From: Smittium culicis
Lineage: Eukaryota > Kickxellomycota > Harpellomycetes > Harpellales > Legeriomycetaceae
Assembly: GCA_001970855.1 (NCBI GenBank)
Contig: LSSN01000276.1
Location: forward strand, 25,450-60,070
DNA: 34,621 nt
Direction of reading: 5' to 3'
The position numbers and the translations under genes are program-made. Below, in pieces: positions 13,409-21,912 of this stretch. The first letter of the stretch is position 1; each line of letters opens with the position of its first letter. The notes beneath the pieces were generated by a model. That model had not been told where the DNA came from. It saw only the letters and a program-made list of their open reading frames with translations, and made no database searches.

Positions 13409-13876
13409 CTAATTTTCTTCATCATCATTATCATCTTCATTTCCAGAATCTACAACAGGAATTGGTGCACTCAAACCAGAAAATCCACCTGCCCCCAAAT
13501 AGTCAAACATTGGAACTATAGGATTATCGTTATATGATTTTCTTGTTATTACAAAAGATATGTTGTTATTGTTGTATTTAGAAGCAATGTTAGGTACTGA
13601 TAAAGTCCCTGAGATCCTGCGTCTTTTCCCTCTTCCTTTACAGTCTGGACCTTTAAATACGATCATTGTACTCTTTTTACTAACAGATATGTTCATACTG
13701 ACGGCAACGCTAGTATTAAAACACCTATCATATTTGTAGTCAGCGTTAAAAAATTGACCGCCGTTATTAGGGAGTGCATAGAGTTGAATGTTGGCAGTAC
13801 GAGTAGTCGCATTGGATACGAGAAGCTGTGATAAAGTTGCGACAAGAGCGGTTATACTAGTAAAGAATTTTGTCAT
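13409..13876 (-). CDS. Small secreted protein, possibly beta/gamma-crystallin-like
   Basis: A single-exon ORF of 155 residues. Residues 1-23 form a clear secretion signal: a positive start (MTKFF), a hydrophobic core (ITALVATLSQLLV), then S-N-A as a likely cleavage site. The mature part has two cysteines (C52, C79), enough for one disulfide. Its spacing, IQLYALPNNGG...CFN...VFKGPDCKGR...NNISFVIT, recalls the aromatic/Gly/Cys rhythm of small beta/gamma-crystallin-fold secreted proteins. That fold is my inference, as no single motif proves it. The C-terminus is Gly/Pro-rich and ends in a strongly acidic tail (GNEDDNDDEEN). No intron is needed. The ATG is the first in frame after A+T-rich leader sequence. 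It lies between inverted-repeat elements with no gene partner. It could be a host-interaction or cell-surface protein, but the function is unknown. Confidence 0.7.
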   Translation of the reverse strand: MTKFFTSITALVATLSQLLVSNATTRTANIQLYALPNNGGQFFNADYKYDRCFNTSVAVSMNISVSKKSTMIVFKGPDCKGRGKRRRISGTLSVPNIASKYNNNNISFVITRKSYNDNPIVPMFDYLGAGGFSGLSAPIPVVDSGNEDDNDDEEN

Positions 13877-14300
13877 TTTAATATTAACCTATAGATGATA
13901 TACGAAAAAAAAGTTTATTTTAGAATTCTCATGGCTTTTTTTAGTATATCGATAAAATAAAATAAAATAGTTGGTATTTATATGAATCTTTCGAATATCA
14001 GAAACTTCATCATTAGGTATTTATGCTTTGAAATGTGGACTTTGTTATCTTTAATAATAGTTCTAGAATAATTAATATTTTCGAATAAACTCTAAATATG
14101 TTAATATTGAATAATATAATTTATAGAAATCTTAATAGCTAGTTTTCATATTCTAGGTTAATTGAATGAGGTGTGTAAAAATAAAAAATCTCAGCATAGA
14201 TTAATATAACAAAATAATAATTTATTATAAAAATGAAGATTCTAGTCTTAAAATAATTAACATAAATGTTAATTAAATCTTTCTAAATTAATTCTATAAA
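13877..14300. other. Upstream region of the secreted-protein gene
   Basis: A+T-rich sequence holding the presumed promoter. I see no gene or RNA. Confidence 0.4.
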
Positions 14301-14556
14301 TTCATATGGAAGACTATTTACGAGGAGAACACTTTACGTATAATGAGTTACAGCGTATGAAATTATATATACAATTAATTTTCAGTAAATAAAACTAGTA
14401 TTTTTTTAGCAAATAAAAACTTTAAAATGAAACGAAGATATAATAAACCTGGATGTATTACCAATTCCGCCAATAAAAAATTTAACTATAAAATATTCGG
14501 TCTAATAATTATAAGCTGCAACAAAGTGCTCTCTTCGTTAACTCTATCCCGTCTTA
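14301..14556. repeat. Inverted-repeat (MITE-like) element, copy 2
   Basis: The left arm at 14303 reads CATATGGAAGACTATTTACG and goes on GAGGAGAACACTTTACG. The right arm at 14522-14556, on the minus strand, reads GTTAACGAAGAGAGCACTTT and then GTTGCAGC. Interior sequence at 14461-14515 (minus strand ATTATTAGACCGAATATTTT ... ATTGGCGGAATTGGTAA) matches the interior of copy 5 closely, though there it lies next to the left arm. There is no ORF. Confidence 0.55.
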
Positions 14557-14728
14557 CGCTCCTTAAAAAAGTTAATTTTATTATTCGTTTATGATTTTTA
14601 AGAAAATCTATTATTTGCTGTTACTTTAAATTATACCAATAAATGAATAAGGCACAGAATTAAAGTGATTTAATTAACGTAATTGGCTTTGTTTGGTAGA
14701 TCAAAAACAGTCTACCACACGCGAAAGG

Positions 14729-14749
14729 GTAAAGAGTCTTCCATATGGA
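14729..14749. repeat. Solitary end of the inverted-repeat family
   Basis: The sequence GTAAAGAGTCTTCCATATGG is nearly the exact reverse complement of the start of copy 2 (CATATGGAAGACTATTTACG). No left partner is clear. It marks either a truncated copy or a longer element that includes copy 2. Confidence 0.5.
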
Positions 14750-14997
14750 TAATTTTAACAGGGGATTGGATGTAGTGATTCAATAATATAATTCTCTTAA
14801 TTAATTGGTCAAAATGTGCGTGATTTATCGATTAAATGAGTTATAACTAATCAAATTTTTAAATAAATGAAGTTTATTTTTAAATTGAATTTAATAATCT
14901 TTTTTCTATTAATCTAGATCCTAACTTTTAAAGTTATCATACGAGGGATTATGAACAAAGATTGTGCTTTGTTTCGGCTCATAAATTATTGGAAAAG

Positions 14998-15256
14998 ATA
15001 TGGAAGACCCTTAACGAAGAGGGCACTTTGTTACTGTTTAATGTTATTGGTCTGAAAAATTTCTTATATCTAGCATTATTAGCGGATTTGTAAGGCATTC
15101 CGTCTTTTATATATATTCGTTTCATTTTAAAATTTATATTTGCATAAAAAAGAAAAATACTATGTCATTGGCCATTAATTTTTTAATCGATTTTATACAC
15201 TGTAACTCTTCAATATAAAATGACTCATTCACAAAGAGACTCCCTTATGGGAGATT
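14998..15256. repeat. Inverted-repeat (MITE-like) element, copy 3
   Basis: The left arm reads ATATGGAAGACCCTTAACGA and then AGAGGGCACTTTGTTACTG. The right arm at 15219-15250 reads AAAATGACTCATTCACAAAG and then AGACTCCCTTATGG, which is its degenerate reverse complement. The interior TTATTGGTCTGAAAAATTTC ... TTAGCGGATTTGTAA corresponds to the conserved interior of copy 5. Confidence 0.5.
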
Positions 15257-15508
15257 ATTTCAGTAATAGGTTATTTTCCTATTATGTTTTTCCTACATAT
15301 CAACATTAATTTTTTTTTTTTCAAAACCTTATTAGAAATTATCATCGAATGGTTTATCTGATACAACCGATACTTTCACTTAATTGATAAAAAAAATAAT
15401 ATTTTAAAGATAAAAAGTTCCGCTTTTCCTAAGAATATCGCATAAATTAAAATTAAAATTGATATTCATAAATTAGGATGGTATTTTGAATAGTCTAGCT
15501 AATTATTT

Positions 15509-15830
15509 CATATGGGAGACTATATCGAGGAGCTGAACTATTCCTACTAAATTTTATGTAATCCAAATCATTACTTTTATTTTTAAAACTATTTAGAAAA
15601 TAATATCGAATTAATTATTTGATACAACAAATAGCGTTACCAAATTCAAAAAAGTAAAATTAATTTCTATGAAAAATTTTTTCGCCTCTCACAAAAATAT
15701 TCCTCACTAAAAGTATTATTTAATATAAATAACTATTAAATTTTATTATTGAATAATAAATGATTATGAAATTTCATAGGGAGCAACTCTTTAATCTCAA
15801 AAGTGCTTTCTTAGTTAAGAAATCTCAATA
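15509..15830. repeat. Inverted-repeat (MITE-like) element, copy 4
   Basis: The left arm is CATATGGGAGACTATATCGA then GGAGCTGAACTATTC. The right arm on the minus strand is ATATTGAGATTTCTTAACTA then AGAAAGCACTTTTGAG. The interior (15595-15650, containing TTTGATACAACAAATAGCG) also resembles 15345-15385 (TCTGATACAACCGATACTTT), to the left of this copy, so that stretch may be a further partial copy. No coding capacity. Confidence 0.45.
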
Positions 15831-16074
15831 TTTATATAAACATTCAAAATGAGTAAACTTTTAATTTAATTTAATTTTTAATAAATTAGGTTATGCTTTA
15901 AAAAAAAAGCTGGTGGATAATAGCTAATATTTAAAACGTTTATTTTTCATTGCACACTAGGTTCATATTCTAATGATATGTTATTAATAAAAAAAGATCC
16001 AGAGTCAGACTACGAGAAATTTTGTATAATCAAAGTTCTTCATTTCCCACATTCTAGGAAATTAATAATTATGA

Positions 16075-16321
16075 TATATGGGTGATTCTAAACGAAGAAA
16101 TAACTTTTTTGCATATTTTAATTATTGGACCGAATATTTTAAATTTAAAATCATTGTTGGCGGAGTTGGTAAAGTGTTTCCATTATCCATTTAATTAATA
16201 ATGTATTATTTGCTAAAAAAAATACTAGATTTTATTTACTGAATATTAATAAATATGAAATTTCATACACTGTAACTTGATATGCATAAAAGTGCTCTCT
16301 TCGAAATTAATCTACCGTATA
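16075..16321. repeat. Inverted-repeat (MITE-like) element, copy 5 (best preserved)
   Basis: The arms at 16075-16116 and 16280-16321 are 42-bp inverted repeats that align without gaps at 30 of 42 positions by my count. They share TATA, CGAAGA and TTTT.TGCATAT blocks. The outermost bases are TATA on both sides, so a TA target duplication is possible but not provable in this A+T context. The interior carries ATTATTGGACCGAATATTTT and TTGGCGGAGTTGGTAA, shared with copy 2. No ORF. Confidence 0.6.
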
Positions 16322-18187
16322 ATAAACTAATCATTATACTTTTGAAATTTTAGTTCGGCTAGATATATATATTAAAATAAAAAATATATACCATGTTCTT
16401 TAATCAATATTTTATTATATAAATATAATCATTTATATTACAAGATTTATCAACTCTTTTTCTATAATAGTGAGGTTTTTTTTATTAATAAATATCACTT
16501 TGCTACACTTTAACGGTAAAAAATAAAAAAATAATCGTATCTTGGCAAAAAAATTCCAAAAATAACAGTTAATAGGCCTCATTAGCTTCAAAATGGGATT
16601 TTTAGAATTATTATAAAATAAAAACAAGAGTAAATATCTGCTCTAGATTTTAATAGATAAGTTTACAAGTCTCGTAGCCAGTAATGGATAATTAATTTTA
16701 TTATATTTTTATATTATTGACATTTCTAAATTTATAAGCCGAAGAAAATGCATCAATTTTAATTTGAATGTATAGTTCAAAAATAATAATACTTTTAATA
16801 ATTAGCCATGTTATATAGAAATTAATCTCAAATCTGTCAATTATTTTCCGAGAAAATTTATCTAAAGAATATAGATTGGTAAGAAATTAAGTGTTTAACT
16901 ATTGAAATTTATTGATTTGCATAAAAAAAATCTTGTTAAAATTATATTGCTTGTCAAGTTGGTAGGAGTAGAAAAAATCCTCATTATTTTTGCAAGCCTC
17001 AAAATTTTATATTTGAAAAACTTTAGCTGAATTCTTTATAATTATCTATGCGAGAAAAGCAAAAAGTGGTTATGAACCTATTTAATCTATTACCTGGCTA
17101 GCCATGTATTTATAATAAAAATTTATTTCAATATAATATAAATAACAGTAAACATGACTCGGAATTTTGAATTAACAAAAGGTATGATGTATTTTTTTTT
17201 TGTGAAAAGGTATGATGTATATATCTAGAAAGTATTTTGACAAAGTATTTTTTTTTGATTGATTTGCGATTTAATAATAGCATTAAGATTGTTTATATCA
17301 TTTTATTCTTGCTTTTTTATTATATTTCACAAATCTGATATATGTCCAAGCAAATTTTGGATATCGCTTGAACTAGATAAATACATTTCAAAAATTATTT
17401 TAAAGAAGACCTTTTTCTCAAAACAAAAAAAAAAAAAGATGAAATAGACATGAAAAATATGATGATAAGTTCAGCTTTGTCTGAGATTGAATTCATATAC
17501 AAGATATATATCTAAAAATTAATCCGAAATCATAAAGTTAAATTCGATATTTAAATGAATGATTATCGAATGTTAGATAATTTTTAATTGAATTAAAATA
17601 ACTTTGTATCCAAAGAAAATATTAATAAAATTTAAAGCGAATACTTACAATACAATTAAGCATCAATACAAGATTTTAGTTCGTTCTCGATTCATTGAGA
17701 ACCCCTGCAATAATTTATATAACTAAATATCTATTAAAAAAAATTTATCAAACTTGATCATTCAAAATAAATTTAATGATTTTGATTTATTGTATAAATT
17801 GAAACATATAATTTATAGAATACTAATATTACCCTAGTGCCGGAGTACCGTTATTTAATATTTTTTTCAAGTAGGACAATTAAAGTTGAGATCAGAACAT
17901 ATTTCGCTATATTAGAATCAATCCTTATAATCTCTATATTATTATTTTCTAATTTTTAGTTAACATTACATCAAATTGCTGTAATGGACTTGAGGTAATA
18001 CTTTGTTTTTATGGGCTTGTAATATGTTTAGAGAAGTGTGAAATTACTAACAGTCTAAAATTTTCAATTAGACAAAGACTTATAAAATCGATTGATTTTT
18101 AAACATCTATATATATTGTATGAATCTTTAAAAGCAAATTCGTATTTACACTATCTGTTGTTTCAGTTTAGCATATTGTTTGAGGGA

Positions 18188-18207
18188 TTTTTTTTTTTTT
18201 TTTTTTT
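18188..18207 (+). repeat. T20 homopolymer
   Basis: An uninterrupted run of 20 T. It is the first of two long homopolymers about 0.7 kb apart on opposite strands. Confidence 0.9.
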
Positions 18208-18885
18208 GAAATTATTGAAATTGAGCTAAAATATTATCTTATCTATTATAAATTTTGTGCAAAAAACAAAAAAAAATAAGGAGTGTTTTAGAGTGCAGGG
18301 TGCTATCAAAAATCTGGGAAAATACAAGCTAATAAATGATTTTCACAGAAATTAATAAAAGGGTGTAAAAATTTTGCTAGTCACGCTTTAAGTAATAATA
18401 CAATAAATTACTATTAAATTCACAGAGTGCGGATAAGTCGATTTGAGTGGTGCTCAGGATTCTGCCATTGATTCAAAGCTTAAATTTCTCAGAATTAATT
18501 ATAATCGGCAACTAAAAAATTGGAATTTACTTTTTATAGAGATGATAGATGTGCTTTTTGTCATCGCTACGCTGCCTAGTTACAAGCGCCTTGTAGAGCT
18601 AAAGTTTATATTTAACACTTGAAAATTATGCTACAATTATAATTACACTCGGGAAGCAATTGCCCAAAAATACTATAAATGATAAAAGAATAATTTATCA
18701 AAAACTTGTGGATCAATTTTTAATAAGATTATCAGTAAAGTAAAAATCATCGGTAAATTATTAGTAATATACCCGAATAAGAAATAAAGCAAGAAAAAGT
18801 CACAAGTAGAAACCCGGTTCAAAATAAATTTCATATATAAAAATAATTACTGGCAAGTTACTATTATATTTTTTTTTACCCCTTG

Positions 18886-18911
18886 AAAAAAAAAAAAAAA
18901 AAAAAAAAAAA
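18886..18911 (+). repeat. A26 homopolymer
   Basis: An uninterrupted run of 26 A about 210 bp upstream of the DUF962 start. It could be promoter poly(dA:dT) that excludes nucleosomes, or the tail of an old retroposed copy. Confidence 0.9.
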
Positions 18912-19122
18912 GACCTCATAATTATATAGTAGTCATAATTTCAGAGTCCAGAAAATAAAATTTTTTATTTGAAAATGTTATAAATGCGACTCTTATTCCC
19001 AACATTATATCAAAGCAATGTATTCTAATTTTTTATTCCGCTAACAAGATTTTTTCTAATTAACAATTAAATAAATTCAAGAAGAAGAGTATCCATAATC
19101 CAACCCCGAATCAAAATCAAAG

Positions 19123-19464
19123 ATGGTCGTTAACCCAACATACAAGAAATACCAAATCAACAAAGCAGGATACAGCTCGTTCGCCGAATTCTACCCCTTC
19201 TACCTCGGTGAACATGCTAACAGAACATGCCGCAGACTGCACGTCATCGGCTCAACAATCGGGCTTTCTCTAATGGCATACCTCTTGTTCATGGGCTACT
19301 ACATGTTTGTTCTTTGCGGGCTCATTCCTGGGTACGCTTTCGCTTGGGTAGGCCATTTCGTTTTCGAAAAGAACAGGCCTGCCACTTTCAAACACCCATT
19401 CTACAGCTTTGCCGGCGATATGTGCCTCATCTATGAAGTTTACACTGGGCAGCGCAAGTACTGA
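19123..19464 (+). CDS. DUF962/Mpo1-like membrane protein, short form
   Basis: A single-exon gene for 113 residues with a clean start (CAAAGATGG). It matches the short DUF962 family throughout: FAEFYPFYLGEH (20-31), NRTCRRLHVIGST, two hydrophobic membrane segments (about 43-64 and 66-81), FAWVGHFVFEKNRPATF (73-89), then the HPFYSFAGD and TGQR end. Conserved histidines H31, H40, H78 and H91 fit the metal-dioxygenase model established for yeast Mpo1, which carries out alpha-oxidation of phytosphingosine-derived fatty acids in the ER. The alignment is closer to the ~100-residue form common in bacteria than to the longer fungal YGL010w type, so the substrate is uncertain. G+C is about half in the coding region (52% over 19201-19260 by hand) against roughly a quarter in the flanks. 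Codons ending in C dominate. High expression or lateral transfer could each explain this. It converges with the thioesterase gene. Confidence 0.9.
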   Translation: MVVNPTYKKYQINKAGYSSFAEFYPFYLGEHANRTCRRLHVIGSTIGLSLMAYLLFMGYYMFVLCGLIPGYAFAWVGHFVFEKNRPATFKHPFYSFAGDMCLIYEVYTGQRKY

Positions 19465-19819
19465 GCCTATCTCCTAAAATAGCAATCTAGTTGTATAGGT
19501 TATTATATCTTGTTTTTCTACTTTTTTAATTCTGTAATTTTTTTTTAAAGCCCTATACTTCTATTTTCTATCTTTAGCATTACTTTTTCTTGAATAAATA
19601 ACTCAACTTTCTTTTTGATTTTTATCATTTTCAACCATCTCCCATATTTTATTTTTAGTTTACTTTGTTATATGCTTCCATCATATTATTCGTAGATAGT
19701 ACTTTTTAATCCGTTTTCGTAAATTCATTTTATTAACTAAGCGAAAAATTTCACAATAAAAAAATTAAAATAAGCGTGCTATAAAAATATATTTGGTGTG
19801 GGATGTGATTAGGTTTAGC
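19465..19819. other. Convergent 3' region between DUF962 and thioesterase genes
   Basis: 355 bp of A+T-rich DNA between the two stop codons. It should hold both 3' UTRs. No other gene is seen. Confidence 0.5.
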
Positions 19820-21912
19820 TTATTGTGCTTTAGATATGAAATTCCCTATCCTACTGCGTCTTCTCCCTTCTATGTACTTGACCATATCTTCATAAGTTCT
19901 TGGAATAACGCGTTTTACTTTCTTTTCGGACTCAAAGGTAAAGTAAAATGTGTTTGTGACTTCAATGGTTTGTTTAATAGGGTCCAATACTTCAACTTTA
20001 ACTGCAACCTGGATAATGTTGTCATTAACCACTCCCCCATTTTGAACTGATATTGGGTTTTCCACATCATCTCCAACACCACTTTCGCTTGCACCAACTG
20101 AGGATGATGATGATGATGATGAAGAAAACAAACTCTCACCTTTAGATTCAAATGAGTATACTACCTGTGAAGTCAAACGCAAGATTGATCCGACATTAAC
20201 TGGCTTAGTGAACGAAAAGTCGTCTAACGACTTGCTAATTGGTCTCATCCCAGTATACATACAAGCATTTGCATATGCCAACTAATATAAAACGGCGTAT
20301 AAATTTTCAATTTTAAAAAAAATTTAAGCTACTATTTATAATAATTTTAAATTGGTATATATAATTGTATATATAAATACAATACTCATAAGTAAACGAG
20401 TTGAAGTATTCATACAAAATACAGAATTAATAGTAAATGGATTTTTCTAATTTACCTCATGGCCAACTCTCATAAGAAATCCTCCAAATACTTTATGGTG
20501 AATGTTCCTTTCTTGGGGGAAGCATACATGAACTGAATTCATAGTCGTATCGTCTAACCAAGCGAAATTCTCATTCAAGCTTGTAGACTTGTAATCATTG
20601 TCTACAATTAATAAATTTTATAAATGAATATGTAAGTAAGGAGATAAATGCTTATTTTTTAAACATTAGAAATCTAGTAATACTTTTGAACTTGTTTGCT
20701 TCAGTCCAAATATTGTGCATTATACGGCTTTCAGTAAAGTTGGGCGGATTCTTTTCAAGACCTTTATTGTTGAGCATACTTTTCTCTCTTTTGATCGCTA
20801 TTGGCGATAAAAAGGTAAAAAATAAAAATAACGTTAATTGCAATATTTAATAAAATAACAATTTAAAGTTTTTTTTTTTTAAATACCTTCAGAGAGTTTG
20901 AAAATTCTTCTTTCTTCGTCTGTTTCTAGCTTCAAAGGGTTGATTTGCTCTGCTTTGCCGGTTTCGCGGTTTCTGGCAACCATTGTAAATCTAGCTGTTA
21001 GTACGGGCTTTGTTTGCTGCTTGCTTATATTACTCTGAGCAGAAGATTCAAGCGCTATTTTCTCAGAGCTATCGGCTCCCGCTTGCTTACTGGTACCACT
21101 ATTGACAATGTTGTTCAATAGGTCAATGCTGCTACTACTGCTTTTGCAGTTGATTTCTTGATTCTCAGACACAATTTTCTCGAGCTTTAGCGAAATATCT
21201 ATTGAACTGAATCCGACGTAAGTAACTATCCCGCTAGCTTTGTAAACACAGTCAGATTCCATATTTTCATGAATATCGATGCGATCAACAGCTGCTGTAA
21301 CTATAACCAAGTTCTTAATTTCTCCGTTAGCATCGGAAGTATGTTTGTATGCAATTGCACCGGCTAAACGATCGAGATCCTCTAATATCTTACCGATTCT
21401 TATTGAGCCTCTGCTGTCTATATACTGGTTTAAAAGCGACGGCGATTCGCTGAAAGGTAACCACAGCTCACAGTATGAATCTTGGATGGTTTTTAAAACC
21501 AGCTGCTTACTTGCTTTCGATTCTGATATGTTTGCAGTTTTCTCAGAGAACGATTTGAACTTTTTGTAAAAGCTAATGTCGCTGTTCGACTCGTTTGGTA
21601 AAACTGGATATTTCTTGAGAACTTTTTCTGTATTTTAAATAAAAACGAAGAGGAAGTAGAAAGTTAGGAATTGTAGATTGTAATATGAATAACCAAATAA
21701 ATTTATGGATGCAAAGTAACCATACCCCATTTGTCGCGTTTTCCTTCAAAATCTTTAACTTCTTGCTCTTTAGCGGAAATTTGTTGCTCGTCGTTTATTC
21801 TCTGAGACTTGGAGCTAGCTAATCGTATACTAGGTCTTATAAATGCCGAGCGTGTAAACAAATGCGCTTTAGAGCACGCTTTCATTCCTGAAGCTGATAA
21901 TACTCTACTCAT
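19820..21912 (-). CDS. ACOT9: Mitochondrial acyl-CoA thioesterase, ACOT9-like double hotdog, five exons
   Basis: Exons (minus strand) 21912-21726, 21627-20887, 20797-20684, 20601-20456 and 20281-19820 join to 549 residues. The four introns (98, 89, 82 and 174 nt) are GT...AG and in frame. Enzymes of this type hydrolyse acyl-CoA to fatty acid and CoA in mitochondria. The first ~33 residues (ACSKAHLFTRSAFIRPSIRL) look like a matrix-targeting sequence. Hotdog 1 includes DSYCELWLPF and GSIRIGKILEDLDRLAGAIA. Hotdog 2 includes NFAWLDDTTMNSVHVCFPQE, RNIHHKVFGGFLMR, LAYANAC, LDDFSFTKPVNVGSILRL and the closing VTNTFYFTF..EKKVKRVIPRTYEDM. All of these align with animal ACOT9. Ser/Asn-rich insertions occur in each domain, including a nine-serine run near 449-457 encoded by ATC/TCA repeats. 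Start choice: the ATG that opens the presequence. Confidence 0.92.
20103..20120 (+). repeat. GAT trinucleotide microsatellite inside a coding exon
   Basis: A run of GAT repeats on the plus strand that encodes part of the serine tract in the second hotdog domain of the thioesterase. Being in an exon and a multiple of three, it can vary in length without a frameshift. Confidence 0.7.

Larger units (their letters stand above)
16322..19122. other. Long gene-poor A+T-rich stretch
   Basis: 2.8 kb with only short chance ORFs (62-64 codons, low complexity, rich in Phe/Ile/Lys), which I do not accept. It contains two long homopolymers, T20 at 18188-18207 and A26 at 18886-18911, and a modestly G+C-richer island at about 18420-18610 that has no ORF. 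The last ~100 bp must hold the promoter and leader of the DUF962 gene. Confidence 0.45.

Noticed and set aside
16433..16627. 64-codon minus-strand ORF rich in Phe/Asn/Lys/Ile
   Set aside because: Its composition is what A+T-rich DNA yields by chance; no start context or domain.
17259..17447. 62-codon plus-strand ORF resembling a membrane peptide
   Set aside because: It ends in a poly-A-encoded Lys run and has no homology that I recognise.
17690..17860. Possible structured RNA near GTTCGTTCTCGATTC
   Set aside because: The short palindrome-like words do not form a tRNA or known snRNA pattern.
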